A DNA stretch of 64,000 nt from Paenibacillus rhizovicinus (lineage in GTDB: Bacteria; Bacillota; Bacilli; Paenibacillales; Paenibacillaceae), in assembly GCF_010365285.1 (NCBI RefSeq), contig NZ_CP048286.1, positions 792,001-856,000 of the forward strand, in the 5' to 3' direction. A program made the translations under genes and the position numbers. Below, piece by piece: positions 26,882 to 37,358 of the stretch (positions are counted from its first letter, which is position 1; every line of letters begins with the position of its first letter). The notes beneath the pieces are model-generated. The model was given only the letters and a program-made list of their open reading frames with translations, did no database searches and was not told the origin of the DNA.

Positions 26882-27880
26882 TTATGGATGCGCCTCAACT
26901 AAGGATGCCCTATTAGAGGAAAGCGTGTCGCTGACGGTACCGAGCAGCAGTCCTTTTCCTTTAATTGCCGTAATGATTCCTTGCAGCGCTTGACTGGACG
27001 AATCCGTCGGATGCATGAGAATGAGCGAGCCTGGTTCAACGCGCGTGCGCACCTTCTGGATAATCGAATACGCAGGCGGATGCTTCCAATCGACCGTGTC
27101 CAGCGTCCATAGCACGGTTTTTAGCCCTTGTTCGGCCGCGACGTCCACCGTCATTTGATTGAAGTCGCCGGATGGAGGCGCGAACCAATGATTCTGGACA
27201 TGGAGCGTCGATTTCAACAGCGCTTCCGTCTTCGCGATCTGATTATAAGCCGCATTGCGGTCGAGCTGGCTCATGTTCGGATGCGTATACGCATGATTCG
27301 ATATTTCGTGACCTGCAGCTTGAATCTGTTTCGCAACATCCGTATTCTTCTTCAACCAGGAACCGTCAAAAAAGAAAGTCGCCTTTACGTTCTCCTTCTT
27401 CAGCGTCTGCAGCATGGAAGGGATATACTCGTTCCCCCAAGCCACGTTAATCATCAGCGCAACCATCGGCTTATTCGGATTGCCTTTGTAAATAGGAACT
27501 CGGCCGAGGTCGTCCAAGGTGACCTTCGGTTCCACTTCCCGGTATACCAAGCGGAAAGGCTCGTTCTCCGGCGCATGCAGCATAAGGCGATAGGATTTGT
27601 CGACGTCGACTTCGAGGCCGTTATAGCCCGGAATGGCTTTCCAAACACGATCGACGCTTGCATCAACGGGTGCAATGCGCTTCTTGGCCGCTTCGGACAG
27701 AATCATCTCGCGCAGGGATGCCTTGCCTTGAGCGGACGGTTCCGGTAAGGCTGACGCATAAGCGGATGCATCCCCTTGCTTGACTGCGTACATATAGGCC
27801 GACAGCGGACCGTTCAATCTCACCGTGATCAGCAGCGCGCACATGGTAAGCAGCATGATGATTCCTTTCTTCAGCTTCAT
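26882..27880 (-). CDS. ylxY: YlxY-type sporulation polysaccharide deacetylase-like protein
   Basis: The 332-aa protein has an N-terminal signal anchor (residues 5-24), a variable region, and a NodB polysaccharide-deacetylase domain from about 135. The metal-binding HxxxH-type motif is present (SNHAYTH), as is the late LILMHP motif. The catalytic TFDDG motif is replaced by NVAWGN, so the usual base and one metal ligand (Asp-Asp) are missing. As far as I recall this substitution is characteristic of the YlxY family, so it is probably not a conventional deacetylase. The position between pnp and mlpA is standard. No ribosome site stronger than GGGTGGGACGAG was seen. Confidence 0.9.
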   Translation of the reverse strand: MKLKKGIIMLLTMCALLITVRLNGPLSAYMYAVKQGDASAYASALPEPSAQGKASLREMILSEAAKKRIAPVDASVDRVWKAIPGYNGLEVDVDKSYRLMLHAPENEPFRLVYREVEPKVTLDDLGRVPIYKGNPNKPMVALMINVAWGNEYIPSMLQTLKKENVKATFFFDGSWLKKNTDVAKQIQAAGHEISNHAYTHPNMSQLDRNAAYNQIAKTEALLKSTLHVQNHWFAPPSGDFNQMTVDVAAEQGLKTVLWTLDTVDWKHPPAYSIIQKVRTRVEPGSLILMHPTDSSSQALQGIITAIKGKGLLLGTVSDTLSSNRASLVEAHP

Positions 27881-27949
27881 TGCCTCGTCCCACCCTTCTC
27901 CTTCATCTTATTATGGCTCGGCCCACAATATGTGAAGAAGAATGAGACG

Positions 27950-27987
27950 TCAAAATAAAAAAAGAGACAGGTTTTTCCTGCCTCTTT
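27950..27987 (-). terminator. Terminator downstream of pnp
   Basis: AAAGAG-x-CAGG and CCTG-x-CTCTTT form the stem (27961-27987), followed on the minus strand by TTTTTTTATTTT. Confidence 0.9.
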
Positions 27988-28007
27988 CCCATTGATGTTG
28001 ATGCCGC

Positions 28008-30113
28008 TTAAGACTGCTGCGCAGGCACTTCCGGTGCCAACACGGCTTTGCGGGACAGGTTGATCCGTCCTTGCGCATCGATTTCCGTAACTTTAACCGT
28101 AATTTGATCGCCGATTTTGAGCACGTCCTCCACTTTCGCGATACGCTCCGCGGAGACTTGCGAAATATGAACGAGCCCGTCTTTATTCGGCAAAATCTCA
28201 ACGAAGCAGCCGAATTTCTCGATACGTTTCACCGTTCCCAAATACACTTCGCCGACAATGACCTCACGGACAATGCCTTCGATGATTTGTTTCGCGCGCT
28301 CGTTCGCTTCCGCGTTGGAGGATGCGATAAAGACGGTTCCGTCTTGCTCGATATCGATTTTTACGCCGGTTTCATCAATGATTTTGTTGATGATTTTACC
28401 GCCGGAGCCGATAACGTCACGGATTTTATCCGGGTTGATTTTCATGATGACGATCTTCGGCGCGTATTGCGACAGGCTTGTACGCGGCGTTTGTATCACT
28501 TCGTTCATTTTGCCAAGGATGTGCATGCGGCCTTCGCGCGCTTGCTCCAGCGATTGGGACAGGATCGCGCGGTCGATGCCGTCGATTTTGATATCCATTT
28601 GAATCGCCGTTACGCCGGCTGCCGTACCCGCAACTTTAAAGTCCATGTCGCCGAGGTGATCTTCCATGCCTTGAATGTCCGACAGGATGGAGAAATGATC
28701 GCCGTCTTTGATCAGACCCATGGCAATACCCGCAACAGGAGCTTTGATCGGAACGCCGGCATCCATCATCGCAAGCGTACTTGCGCAAATGCTCGCTTGG
28801 CTTGTAGAGCCGTTCGATTCCAGTACTTCGGATACCAAACGGATCGTATATGGGAATTCGGTTTCATTTGGAATTACTTTCGATAGTGCGCGTTCGCCCA
28901 ATGCGCCATGGCCGATTTCACGGCGGCCCGGAGGACGGAGCGGTCTAGCCTCACCGACGCTGAACGGCGGGAAGTTATAGTGATGCATGAAACGTTTCGT
29001 TTCGGTCAAATCGATGCCGTCCAGAATTTGAACGTCGCCAAGCGCGCCAAGCGTACAAATGCTGAGCGCTTGCGTTTGACCACGCGTGAACAAACCGGTT
29101 CCGTGCGTGCGCGGCAGAATGGCGACATCGCATTCGATTGGACGAATTTCGCCCAATGCTCGTCCATCCGGACGAACTTTATCATGCGTAATCAAGCGGC
29201 GAACTTCTTCCTTGACGATATCGTAAAGCACTTCTTTCACGTCGCCAAGCAGTTCAGGCGTTTCGGCGTATTCCACTTCGAAGTGAGCGATGGCATCGCT
29301 GTTCACGGCATCGATTGCTTCTTGGCGCGCATGCTTCTCGATCACGCGAACCGCTTCAACCAAACGTGCTTGCGAGAATGCGCGTACCGCTTCATTCACG
29401 GCATCGTTCACGGCATGCAATTTAACTTCGACTTTCGGTTTGCCCGCAAGTCCTTGAAGCTCTTCAATCGTTGCAACGATGCGGCGGATCTCGTCATGTC
29501 CGAACATGATCGCTTCCAAGATGACTTCTTCCGATACCTCGTTCGCTTCGGCTTCCACCATCATGATGGCTTCTTTTGTACCGGCAACGACGAGATAAAC
29601 ATCGCTCTTCGCTGCTTGATCAACTGTCGGATTAATGATGAATTGACCATCGATGCGGCCTACGACTACGCCGCCGATCGGTCCATTAAACGGAATGTCC
29701 GAAAGGGTCAACGCAGCCGATGTACCGATCATTGCTGCGATTTCTGGGGAGCAGTCTTGGTCAACGCTCATTACGATGTTCGCGATTTGCACTTCGTTAC
29801 GGAAGCCTTCCGGGAACAACGGACGAATCGGACGATCTGTCAGGCGGCTCGCCAGGATGGCTTTCTCGCTTGGACGTCCTTCGCGTTTAATGAATCCGCC
29901 TGGGATTTTGCCCACGGCATACAAACGCTCTTCGTAATTGACCGTAAGCGGGAAAAAGTCGAGATTTTTCGGTTCCGTGGACGATACGACGGTACAAAGG
30001 ACAACCGTCTCTCCGTATTTTACCGTTACCGCCGCGTTGGCTTGTTTCGCCAAGCGCCCTGTTTCCAGGACTAGCGGACGGCCGCCCAATGTTGTTTCTA
30101 CGCGTTGCAGCAT
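28008..30113 (-). CDS. pnp: Polyribonucleotide nucleotidyltransferase (PNPase)
   Basis: PNPase degrades RNA from the 3' end using phosphate. The 700-aa protein has two RNase PH-like domains (start [20 protein letters not shown]; the second around [14 protein letters not shown] to [12 protein letters not shown]), a helical linker, then a KH domain ([19 protein letters not shown], near 560) and an S1 domain ([20 protein letters not shown], near 620). The ATG at 30113 follows GAGGAGGAA; an upstream reading to 30179 lacks support. It follows rpsO after a strong terminator, as in many bacteria where rpsO and pnp are adjacent. Confidence 0.97.
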   Translation of the reverse strand: MLQRVETTLGGRPLVLETGRLAKQANAAVTVKYGETVVLCTVVSSTEPKNLDFFPLTVNYEERLYAVGKIPGGFIKREGRPSEKAILASRLTDRPIRPLFPEGFRNEVQIANIVMSVDQDCSPEIAAMIGTSAALTLSDIPFNGPIGGVVVGRIDGQFIINPTVDQAAKSDVYLVVAGTKEAIMMVEAEANEVSEEVILEAIMFGHDEIRRIVATIEELQGLAGKPKVEVKLHAVNDAVNEAVRAFSQARLVEAVRVIEKHARQEAIDAVNSDAIAHFEVEYAETPELLGDVKEVLYDIVKEEVRRLITHDKVRPDGRALGEIRPIECDVAILPRTHGTGLFTRGQTQALSICTLGALGDVQILDGIDLTETKRFMHHYNFPPFSVGEARPLRPPGRREIGHGALGERALSKVIPNETEFPYTIRLVSEVLESNGSTSQASICASTLAMMDAGVPIKAPVAGIAMGLIKDGDHFSILSDIQGMEDHLGDMDFKVAGTAAGVTAIQMDIKIDGIDRAILSQSLEQAREGRMHILGKMNEVIQTPRTSLSQYAPKIVIMKINPDKIRDVIGSGGKIINKIIDETGVKIDIEQDGTVFIASSNAEANERAKQIIEGIVREVIVGEVYLGTVKRIEKFGCFVEILPNKDGLVHISQVSAERIAKVEDVLKIGDQITVKVTEIDAQGRINLSRKAVLAPEVPAQQS

Positions 30114-30263
30114 ATAATTCCTCCTCACTGCAATGAGGGTTCTGTTGGAACGCCCCATCGTCAGCATTGTAAATGTCATATGTCAATGAGAAAAGCTCCA
30201 TCGTGCAGGTCATGCTGGTAAGTGAGCTTTTCGTGCAAGGTATGTTATGTAAGCTACGTTAAT

Positions 30264-30329
30264 TTATAAAAAGCAACCCAGCGCAGCCGCCCGTGATTCC
30301 CGGGCGGCGTAACAACCAGGTTGCTTTTA
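30264..30329 (-). terminator. Large terminator downstream of rpsO
   Basis: An outer stem AAAAGCAACC/GGTTGCTTTT encloses an inner hairpin GCCGCCCG/CGGGCGGC. TTTTTATAAATT follows on the minus strand. It lies between rpsO and pnp. Confidence 0.9.
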
Positions 30330-30341
30330 TCCCCGCATCTA

Positions 30342-30611
30342 TTATCGGCGAAGGCCGAGTTTTTCGATCAATGCGCTGTAACGTCGTACGTCTTTGTTTT
30401 TCAGGTAAGCCAACAATTTACGGCGTTGACCAACCATTTTGAGCAGACCGCGGCGCGAATGATGATCTTTCTTGTGCGTCCGAAGATGATCTGTCAAATT
30501 GACGATGTTTTGCGTCAGGATAGCGATTTGAACTTCCGGGGATCCCGTATCGTTCGCGTGGGTTTTGTGCTCGTCGATCAATTGATGTTTGCGTTCTTGC
30601 GTAAGTGCCAT
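30342..30611 (-). CDS. rpsO: 30S ribosomal protein uS15
   Basis: The 89-aa protein is full-length S15, which binds the central domain of 16S rRNA early in assembly. The sequence includes the typical [35 protein letters not shown] and the end [20 protein letters not shown] precedes the ATG. It has a promoter and a structured leader upstream and a large terminator downstream, so it can be expressed separately from ribF and pnp. Confidence 0.98.
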   Translation of the reverse strand: MALTQERKHQLIDEHKTHANDTGSPEVQIAILTQNIVNLTDHLRTHKKDHHSRRGLLKMVGQRRKLLAYLKNKDVRRYSALIEKLGLRR

Positions 30612-30735
30612 CCGTGTTCACCTCCTTGTATCATAATCGCCATTAGCCTCGCCAGCGCCCGGTGAATGACGGACAGGCCAAGCTAAGGTTCTAATGCTGC
30701 GCATACTGGATCTAGACTGTGACTACGCAACGTCT
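30612..30735 (-). promoter_or_regulatory. Structured leader of rpsO (candidate S15 autoregulatory element)
   Basis: Transcribed RNA would pair CATTAG (30691-30696) with CTAATG (30641-30646) and CCT with AGG inside it. This encloses a second helix built from GCC/GGC and CCG/CGG, just upstream of the ribosome site. S15 is known to repress its own mRNA in several bacteria through diverse leader structures; the link here is an inference. Confidence 0.4.
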
Positions 30736-30738
30736 AAG

Positions 30739-30768
30739 AGTATAACATATCTTTGGGCAAGAAGTAAA
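30739..30768 (-). promoter_or_regulatory. Putative promoter of rpsO
   Basis: On the minus strand TTTACT (30763-30768), 18 bp, then TATACT (30739-30744), just after the ribF stop. Confidence 0.5.
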
Positions 30769-30776
30769 TGTGATTC

Positions 30777-31733
30777 TTACTTCTTATTATAGGCACTTAA
30801 TAAAGCGCGCGCCTGATCCCCATCGGAATGAATTTGCGCGATAAGCTCGTCAATGGAACCGAACTTCTTCTCTGTCCGAAGAAAAGCGATAAATTGAATG
30901 GAGACCGTCTTGCCATAGATATCACTATTGAAGTCGAACAAATGCGCTTCCATGACCGGCTCAGGGAGATTATCATGGAACGTCGGCTTCACGCCGATAT
31001 TGAGCACGCCCGGAACACGCTTGCCTTCAACCTCCGCCATGATCGCATATACGCCTTGGCGAGGAACGAAGAAGCCGGCTTCCACGCCAATATTGGCCGT
31101 CGGATAGCCGAGTTTCCGGCCTCTGCCTTCACCTTGCACAACAACCCCGCGCACCTCGTACGGTTCGCCGAGAAGCGATGCAGCTTCCTCGGGACGTCCG
31201 CCGATAAGCGCTTCGCGAATGCGCGTGCTGCTTACTTTATCGCCGTCTTGTATGAATGGCTCCACGATTTCCACCCCGATATCCGGTTCGCCGAGTGACC
31301 ATAGCGTCTCCGGTTTACCCGCTCCTCTGGCGCCGAACGTAAAGTCGAAGCCGACGACGGCCCGTTTTACCTGCAGCGGCCTTAGAACGAGGTCCACAAA
31401 CTCGGACGGCGTTACACTGGCGAACTCCAAATCAAATTGAACGATGTATACCACATCGACGCCCAGCTTACGGAAGCACTCGACCTTGTCATCAAGCGGC
31501 GTCAAACTGACTTGATACTGTCCGCTTCGGCCGAGCACTTCTTTGGGATGGGGATGAAACGTCATGACAGCCCCTTGGAGCCCGTCTGCCCGCGCAGACG
31601 CAACCGCTTGCGCAATGACATTTTGATGGCCGCGATGAACGCCGTCGAAATGACCGATGGCCAGCGTTTTAGGCTTGGCATGCTTAGCGGCTGCCGAATC
31701 CGCGATCGGATATTGTAAAGAAATAACGTCCAT
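30777..31733 (-). CDS. ribF: Bifunctional riboflavin kinase / FAD synthetase
   Basis: RibF turns riboflavin into FMN and then FAD. The 318-aa protein has the N-terminal FAD synthetase nucleotidyltransferase domain (IGHFDGVHRGHQ near residue 27; FDFTFGARGAG; SSTRIREALIGG) and the C-terminal riboflavin kinase domain (GRKLGYPTANI near 205, GVYAI, FDFNSDIYGK). AGGTG precedes the ATG. It lies between truB and rpsO, the order seen in B. subtilis (truB-ribC-rpsO). Confidence 0.97.
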   Translation of the reverse strand: MDVISLQYPIADSAAAKHAKPKTLAIGHFDGVHRGHQNVIAQAVASARADGLQGAVMTFHPHPKEVLGRSGQYQVSLTPLDDKVECFRKLGVDVVYIVQFDLEFASVTPSEFVDLVLRPLQVKRAVVGFDFTFGARGAGKPETLWSLGEPDIGVEIVEPFIQDGDKVSSTRIREALIGGRPEEAASLLGEPYEVRGVVVQGEGRGRKLGYPTANIGVEAGFFVPRQGVYAIMAEVEGKRVPGVLNIGVKPTFHDNLPEPVMEAHLFDFNSDIYGKTVSIQFIAFLRTEKKFGSIDELIAQIHSDGDQARALLSAYNKK

Positions 31734-31757
31734 GCAGTCACACCTGCTTTATTATCG

Positions 31758-32681
31758 CTAGTCTGCCGTCGGCGTAAACACCTTCACGGCTTTAAGAGTA
31801 CCGGATTCCTCATCCGGTTGAAATACGCCTGCGAACAAACCGTCTTCGCCATATACGCGAAGCAGGGAATGGCTCTCAAACGCTTCTTGTACGAGTATGT
31901 TTTGCAGCGGAATCCGCTTCCCTTGGAAAGCGCGCTGAACATCTGCTGCGCTGATCGTTATCCGAGGAAAATGATCCAACGCTTCGTCAGAAGCCGTCAG
32001 CCTGTCCTCGATCGTGCCGGAGGCTTTGTACTGAGCGATTTCTTCGAGGGTCAAACAATGCTCTTGGGTAAATCCGCCTGACATCGTCCGAATCAACTTC
32101 ACCATTACAGAAGGTACATGCAGCGCTTCGCCGATATCGACGCACAGCGTTCGAATGTAAGTCCCTTTGGAGCAGACGACAGAGAAGCGAATGACGGGAT
32201 GCGGCTGATTCAATTGGACCTCGAGCAAATCCAACTCGTAAATCGTGACTTTGCGGGATTGGCGTTCAATCACTTGACCTTCCCGCGCCAGCTCGTACAA
32301 CCTCTTACCGTCGACTCGAACGGCCGAGAACATTGGCGGCACTTGGTCGATTTCGCCGATAAAGGAAGCAAGAACGTCACGGATCTGAGTTTCCGTTAAC
32401 GAAACCGAAGGAAGTTCCTTCGTGATCGTGCCGGTCAAATCTTCCGTGTCCGTAGCAAGTCCGAACTGCATAACGGCTTCATAGGATTTGGGTCTGTCCT
32501 GCACATATTCCACGACGCGCGTCGCCCGTCCGATACAGAGCGGGAGAACGCCCGTTACTTGTGGATCCAACGTGCCGGTATGTCCAATCCGTTTCACTTT
32601 CAAGATGCCTCTGACTTTCGCCACGACGTCATGCGAGGTCCAGCCAGCGGGTTTCCAAACTGCCAAAATGCCATCCATCAT
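31758..32681 (-). CDS. truB: tRNA pseudouridine(55) synthase TruB
   Basis: TruB makes pseudouridine 55 in the T-loop of tRNAs and helps tRNA folding. The 307-aa protein starts DGILAVWKPAGWTSHDVV and has the catalytic Asp39 in GHTGTLDPQVTGVLP, the Tyr-containing SYEAVMQFG and the KGTYIRTL motif. Its ATG overlaps the nrnA stop as ATGA (a second ATG follows at once), so it is coupled to nrnA translation. Confidence 0.96.
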   Translation of the reverse strand: MMDGILAVWKPAGWTSHDVVAKVRGILKVKRIGHTGTLDPQVTGVLPLCIGRATRVVEYVQDRPKSYEAVMQFGLATDTEDLTGTITKELPSVSLTETQIRDVLASFIGEIDQVPPMFSAVRVDGKRLYELAREGQVIERQSRKVTIYELDLLEVQLNQPHPVIRFSVVCSKGTYIRTLCVDIGEALHVPSVMVKLIRTMSGGFTQEHCLTLEEIAQYKASGTIEDRLTASDEALDHFPRITISAADVQRAFQGKRIPLQNILVQEAFESHSLLRVYGEDGLFAGVFQPDEESGTLKAVKVFTPTAD

Positions 32682-33688
32682 TTGTCCAGCGCCTCTCTTA
32701 CGGCTTGTACGACGGATGCGACAGACTCCTGGATGCCCTGTTCCAGCCTGCAGCCTGCTGCGCGCACATGCCCGCCGCCGCCAAAGGTTTGAGCAATTGC
32801 CGAAACATCAGCTTTTCCCGAAGAACGCATGCTAACTTTCACATCGCCATTCTCGGTTTCTTTGAACAAGATTCCGACTTCCACGCCTTCAACGTTAAGC
32901 GCGTAATTCACGAGACCTTCCAAATCTTCGCCGACAGCTCCGGTATCCGCCATGTCGGCAAAAGCGACATAGAGCCAGGCGATTTGATTGTCGTCCGAGA
33001 AAGTGAGCCGGCTCAATCCCCGCTGCAATAGCAACAGCTGCGGTTTCGTCATTTGCTCCAGCAGATGATTGGCAATCCAATGGCCCTTCACGCCTTCAGT
33101 CAACATGACCGAAGCAATATGCATCACGCGCGGCGTCGTATTGGAATAACGAAATCCGCCCGTATCTGTCAAGAGCCCCGTGTATATCGCCGTAGCTGCT
33201 TCGTTATCCAACGGGATGCCGGCAAATTCGATCAGGTCGAAAAGGATTTCAACCGTTGCTGCCGCATCCGTCCGGATAAGGTTATGTGATCCAAAATCAT
33301 CGTTCGTCGGATGATGGTCGATGTTGAGCAATTGCGCGTTCTCGGCGAAACAGTCTTTCACAAGGCCGATTCGGCGGAAATCCGCACAATCGATCGATAT
33401 GATCCGATCGAACTTTTCTTCTGGAGGCTGTTTGCTGTAATTGATGATCCCCGCCGTCGCTTCCATGAAATGGAGGCGAACGGGGACTGCGCTCTCATTG
33501 ATCAATACGGGCTGTTTGCCCAGCTGCCGGAGCAGCCAGCCGACGACAAGCGTCGAGCTGATTGCGTCGCCGTCAGGCTGAACGTGGGCGACAACAAGAA
33601 ACTTGCTGCCGCCTCGGATGAAATCCAGCGCAGCCTGCAGCTGCTCCGTATAAGCGGCTGGAAATGCCGCAGCTTTCGCCGCGGTCAT
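32678..33688 (-). CDS. nrnA: DHH/DHHA1 phosphoesterase NrnA-like (nanoRNase / pAp phosphatase)
   Basis: The 336-aa protein has the DHH domain with [12 protein letters not shown] (near residue 34) and NIDHHPTN (Asp124-His125-His126), and the C-terminal DHHA1 domain with the substrate-binding [11 protein letters not shown]. NrnA-type enzymes hydrolyse nano-RNAs, and many also hydrolyse pAp. It overlaps rbfA and truB at both ends through ATGA, tying it to the ribosome-biogenesis operon. In B. subtilis nrnA lies elsewhere; placement between rbfA and truB is common in other Firmicutes. Confidence 0.93.
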   Translation of the reverse strand: MTAAKAAAFPAAYTEQLQAALDFIRGGSKFLVVAHVQPDGDAISSTLVVGWLLRQLGKQPVLINESAVPVRLHFMEATAGIINYSKQPPEEKFDRIISIDCADFRRIGLVKDCFAENAQLLNIDHHPTNDDFGSHNLIRTDAAATVEILFDLIEFAGIPLDNEAATAIYTGLLTDTGGFRYSNTTPRVMHIASVMLTEGVKGHWIANHLLEQMTKPQLLLLQRGLSRLTFSDDNQIAWLYVAFADMADTGAVGEDLEGLVNYALNVEGVEVGILFKETENGDVKVSMRSSGKADVSAIAQTFGGGGHVRAAGCRLEQGIQESVASVVQAVREALDK

Positions 33689-34047
33689 TGAACTCCCCTG
33701 CCACTGCCTGCATTGATGTCATTAAGCAGCGACTCGATTTTGCTGCCGTACTCGATACTGCTGTCGAATTTAAACAGCAGCTCGGGCGTATGGCGGAATC
33801 GAATACGCTTGCCCAGCTCGGAACGGATAAACCCTTTTCCCCGTGCCAATGCTTTGAGCGTTTCTTCCTTTTGTTCTTCGCTTCCGAGCACGCTGAGGAA
33901 TACCCGTGCTTGGGACAGGTCGTTCGTTATTTCAACGCCTGTCACCGTAATAAAGCCGATCCGGGGATCCTTCAACTCGGTTTGGATAATCGTGCTCAGT
34001 TCTTTCTTGATTTGTTCACCTACGCGTCCTACGCGGACTTTGGCCAT
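33685..34047 (-). CDS. rbfA: Ribosome-binding factor A
   Basis: RbfA binds free 30S subunits and is needed for 16S rRNA 5'-end maturation. The 120-aa protein begins [16 protein letters not shown] and has the KH-like core [17 protein letters not shown] and the [13 protein letters not shown] segment. It follows infB after 7 bp and overlaps nrnA as ATGA. Confidence 0.96.
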   Translation of the reverse strand: MAKVRVGRVGEQIKKELSTIIQTELKDPRIGFITVTGVEITNDLSQARVFLSVLGSEEQKEETLKALARGKGFIRSELGKRIRFRHTPELLFKFDSSIEYGSKIESLLNDINAGSGRGVQ

Positions 34048-34054
34048 CGGTCAA

Positions 34055-37030
34055 TCACCTCTCTACGGACTCCATGATGAAGGCCTCGATAACGTCGCCC
34101 TCTTTGAGGTCGTTGAACTTATCGAGCGTAATGCCGCATTCGTAGCCTTGAGCCACTTCTTTGGCATCGTCTTTGTACCGTTTGAGCGACTCGATTTCGC
34201 CTTCGAACACGACGATTCCACTGCGGATCAAGCGTGCTTTCGCGCTGCGCGTGATTTTGCCGGATGTGACCATGCAGCCTGCGATAACGCCCACTTTGGT
34301 AACTTTGAACAGGTTGCGGACTTCGGCTTGGCCGATAACCACTTCTTTGAAGACAGGATCCAGCATCCCCTTCATCGCATGTTCGATCTCGTCGATGACG
34401 TTGTAGATGATGCTGTGGAGACGGATGTCGACTTTCTCCTGCTCGGCCGTTGCGAGCGCCTGCGGCTCAGGACGTACGTTGAAGCCGATGACGATTGCGC
34501 TGGACGCAGCAGCCAGGTTAATATCCGATTCCGTGATCGCGCCTGCTCCGCTGTGGATGATTTTGACGCGTACGCCTTCGATATCGATCTTCGCCAGGGA
34601 GCCTTTCAGCGCCTCGGAAGAACCTTGAACGTCCGCTTTAATGATAACGTTGAGATCCTTGACCTCGCCGTCTTTAATATGATTGTACAAATCTTCGAGC
34701 GTTACGCGCGAATTCGCGCCCAACTCGGATTGACGCTGCTTGATTGCGCGGCGTTCTGCGATAGCGCGCGCTTTGCGCTCGTCTTCGAACACCAGGAACG
34801 GATCTCCCGCTTGCGGAACTTCCGTCAAACCGGTGATTTCGATCGGCGTGCTCGGACCAGCTTCTTTGAGACGGCGGCCTTTGTCGTTGACCATGGCGCG
34901 AACGCGGCCGAAACAATTACCGGCAACGAAAGCATCGCCGATTTTGAGCGTACCGTGCTGCACGAGAATACGCGCTACCGGGCCTTTGCCTTTATCGAGC
35001 TCGGCTTCAATGACGGTACCGCGCGCCCGCTTGTTCGGGTTCGCTTTGTAATCGTTCATTTCAGCTACGAGCAGAATCATTTCAAGCAATTCTTCCAGAC
35101 CGATGCGCTGTTTAGCCGACACGTTGACGAATATCGTATCGCCGCCCCACTCTTCCGGCACGAGACCGTATTCGGTCAAGCTCTGCTTGATTTTGTCCGG
35201 ATCGGCGCCAGGCTTATCGATTTTGTTGACAGCCACGATGATCGGCACGTTCGCCGCTTTCGCATGGTTGATCGCTTCAACGGTTTGCGGCATAACGCCG
35301 TCATCCGCCGCAACGACGATAATCGTGATATCCGTTACTTGGGCACCGCGGGCACGCATGAGCGTAAACGCTTCGTGACCAGGTGTATCCAGGAAAGTGA
35401 TTTTCTTATGGTTGATTTCAACTTGGTAGGCACCGATATGCTGCGTGATACCGCCAGCCTCGCCGCCCGTAACGTTCGTTTGACGGATGGCATCCAGCAA
35501 AGTCGTTTTACCGTGGTCGACGTGACCCATGATCGTTACAACCGGTGGACGGTTTTCGAGCAGTTCTTCTTCGTCTTTCTCTTCGAACGTCTCGAATTGA
35601 TCTTCCTCGACAGGGATCTTCACTTCAACTTCAACGCCATATTCCGTAGCGATCAATTGAACGGTATCCAGATCCACCTCTTGGTTGATCGTGGCCATTA
35701 CGCCGAGGATAATGAGCTTCTTGATAACTTCCGAAGCATCCTTATGCAGCAATTTAGCTAGATCGCCTACGGTTACCGTACCGCGAACGATGATTTTCTT
35801 CGGCGTGTTGTCGATTTTCTCGCGGCGTTCTTGCTGTTGACCGCCTTTACCGCGGTTGTTCTTGCCGCCTCTGTTGTTCTTGAAGTTGCCAGAACGGCTG
35901 CTGTTGTTGTCGTCGAAACGTTTGTTGCTGCTGTATGAATTGTTCGCCGCTTTCGGATTGGTTCTTCTCCGATCGTCGGACGCTGGACGATTGTTATCAA
36001 ACGTACGCGCAGGAGCGCTGCTTGCGCCGCCGCCGCGATTAGCCGGTTGGCTCTGTGACGGAGCCGATGAACGGAATCCGCCTTGGCCGCCGCCTTGACC
36101 GCCGCCTGCCGGACGGTTGCCTTGGTAACCTCCACCGCCTCCTTGGCCGCCGCCTGCTGGACGATTGCCTTGGTAGCCGCCTCCGCCGCCTTGACCGCCG
36201 CCTGCCGGACGATTGCCTTGGTAGCCGCCGCCTTGGCCTTGACCTTGCGGACGATTGCCTTGATAGCCGCCTCCGCCCTGACCTTGCGGACGAGCGCCTT
36301 GGCCCCCTTGGCCTTGACCTTGCGGACGGTTGCCTTGATAGCCGCCGCCTTGACCCTGTGGACGGTTGCCTTGATAGCCGCCACCGCCTTGACCTTGCGG
36401 ACGATTACCTTGGTAGCCGCCTTGGCCTTGCGGACGGTTGCCTTGGTAGCCGCCTTGACCTTGCGGGCGTTGATTGCTGCTGCTGTTGGAACTGGAATTG
36501 CTGCTAGCATTGCTGCTATTGCTGTTTGTGTTACTGTTGGTGCCGTTGCTTTCATTTCCTTGCGAAGGCGTGGATGACGTTTGCGCGCTAGAAGCCGAAG
36601 CTTGATTGGTCGTCGAATTCGCGGATGAACCCGCGGACGTTGTTGGTGTATTCGATGTATGTGTTATGTTCATATTCCCCTGTTTTTCATTCGTATTTTT
36701 GTTGCCTTGTCCCTGTTGTACGGAAGCATTGAGCGTGTGCTGCGGCTTACGATCTTGCTGTCCTTGTTGAGGGCGATTGGACGATTGTGCCGCTGCCGAA
36801 ACCGTCGCGTTCTCCTGCGCGCGTTTGGCTGCTGCGTTCGCCTTGATATCACGGAAGAAGCCTTCCACTTTGGAAACCATTCCATTCTCCATGACGCTCA
36901 TATGATTGTTCACGGGCAGATTGAGACGCTTTAGAATGGTAATGATTTCTTTGCTGCTCATGTTAAGTGATTTTGCATATTCATAAACACGCAATTTATC
37001 TTTATTGTCATTGTCTTGTTGTTTAGTCAA
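34055..37030 (-). CDS. infB: Translation initiation factor IF-2 with a long Gly/Gln/Asn-rich repeat insertion
   Basis: IF2 is the GTPase that places initiator tRNA and joins the subunits. At 991 aa it is much longer than the usual Bacillus form (about 700). Order: an IF2_N module (residues 12-60, [17 protein letters not shown]); a Ser/Asn/Thr-rich stretch (100-187); a repeat region (about 188-340) with eight YQGNRP units in GQGG/AGGGQ context; a basic Asn/Arg/Lys stretch; a second IF2_N module (412-470); the G domain with GHVDHGKTT (502), DTPGHEAF and NKID; and domains II-IV. The TTG start at 37030 has GGAGGTGGAG upstream and overlaps the end of ylxQ by 8 bp. Internal ATGs could give shorter isoforms, as known for IF2 in some bacteria. 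Confidence 0.96.
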   Translation of the reverse strand: MTKQQDNDNKDKLRVYEYAKSLNMSSKEIITILKRLNLPVNNHMSVMENGMVSKVEGFFRDIKANAAAKRAQENATVSAAAQSSNRPQQGQQDRKPQHTLNASVQQGQGNKNTNEKQGNMNITHTSNTPTTSAGSSANSTTNQASASSAQTSSTPSQGNESNGTNSNTNSNSSNASSNSSSNSSSNQRPQGQGGYQGNRPQGQGGYQGNRPQGQGGGGYQGNRPQGQGGGYQGNRPQGQGQGGQGARPQGQGGGGYQGNRPQGQGQGGGYQGNRPAGGGQGGGGGYQGNRPAGGGQGGGGGYQGNRPAGGGQGGGQGGFRSSAPSQSQPANRGGGASSAPARTFDNNRPASDDRRRTNPKAANNSYSSNKRFDDNNSSRSGNFKNNRGGKNNRGKGGQQQERREKIDNTPKKIIVRGTVTVGDLAKLLHKDASEVIKKLIILGVMATINQEVDLDTVQLIATEYGVEVEVKIPVEEDQFETFEEKDEEELLENRPPVVTIMGHVDHGKTTLLDAIRQTNVTGGEAGGITQHIGAYQVEINHKKITFLDTPGHEAFTLMRARGAQVTDITIIVVAADDGVMPQTVEAINHAKAANVPIIVAVNKIDKPGADPDKIKQSLTEYGLVPEEWGGDTIFVNVSAKQRIGLEELLEMILLVAEMNDYKANPNKRARGTVIEAELDKGKGPVARILVQHGTLKIGDAFVAGNCFGRVRAMVNDKGRRLKEAGPSTPIEITGLTEVPQAGDPFLVFEDERKARAIAERRAIKQRQSELGANSRVTLEDLYNHIKDGEVKDLNVIIKADVQGSSEALKGSLAKIDIEGVRVKIIHSGAGAITESDINLAAASSAIVIGFNVRPEPQALATAEQEKVDIRLHSIIYNVIDEIEHAMKGMLDPVFKEVVIGQAEVRNLFKVTKVGVIAGCMVTSGKITRSAKARLIRSGIVVFEGEIESLKRYKDDAKEVAQGYECGITLDKFNDLKEGDVIEAFIMESVER
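36050..36475. repeat. In-gene minisatellite coding the IF2 repeat domain
   Basis: Within infB, units of about 33-48 bp encode (Q/A)G(Q/G)GQGG(n)YQGNRP. Eight YQGNRP copies and one QGARP copy were counted in the translated product. Unit length varies with the number of Gly codons, suggesting expansion and contraction by slippage or recombination. Confidence 0.8.
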
Positions 37031-37358
37031 TATACTCCACCTCCGAAGGTTCAGTTAAGCTTTGAACGATGCTCTTGGCAAAGCCGGCATCCGTCAAACC
37101 CAGGATAACCCGCTCCGATTTACCGATCGCTTCTCCCAGCGCTACCCGGTCAAATGCCTCCAAGCATTTCGCGTTATATGTCGCACACTTGTCACGAAAC
37201 TTCTTCTTCGTATTATCTGATGCATCCGCCGCAACTATAACCAGTTTCGCCTTGCCTTGCCGAACGGCTTTCAGCACGGTCTCATCCCCGGTTACAAGTT
37301 TGCCTGCACGCATAGCCATTCCCAGCATGGCAAGCGCCTTATGCTTCTTCATCATCAT
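37023..37358 (-). CDS. ylxQ: L7Ae-family RNA-binding protein YlxQ
   Basis: This small L7Ae/L30e-fold protein binds kink-turn RNA in the family. It has the typical [38 protein letters not shown] start (split here: [16 protein letters not shown], then [17 protein letters not shown]). I chose the ATG at 37358 (111 aa), 9 nt after AAGG; three consecutive ATGs make the exact start uncertain by two codons. It overlaps the end of ylxR by about 20 bp and the start of infB by 8 bp, the tight packing usual for the nusA-ylxR-ylxQ-infB operon. Confidence 0.9.
   Translation of the reverse strand: MMMKKHKALAMLGMAMRAGKLVTGDETVLKAVRQGKAKLVIVAADASDNTKKKFRDKCATYNAKCLEAFDRVALGEAIGKSERVILGLTDAGFAKSIVQSLTEPSEVEYID

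Noticed and set aside
27890..27935. Sigma-E promoter for ylxY (CATATT ... CATAATAA)
   Set aside because: Both boxes look suggestive, but the spacing of 11 bp is too short for sigma-E promoters.
33713..35761. Open frame of 682 codons on the plus strand opposite infB
   Set aside because: It is antisense to the conserved G domain of infB, has no ribosome site and no recognisable motif; long antisense frames are expected at this base composition.
35773..36555. Lys/Ala-rich 260-codon frame within infB
   Set aside because: It is the repetitive infB DNA read in another frame on the same strand, and its repeats mirror the IF2 repeats.
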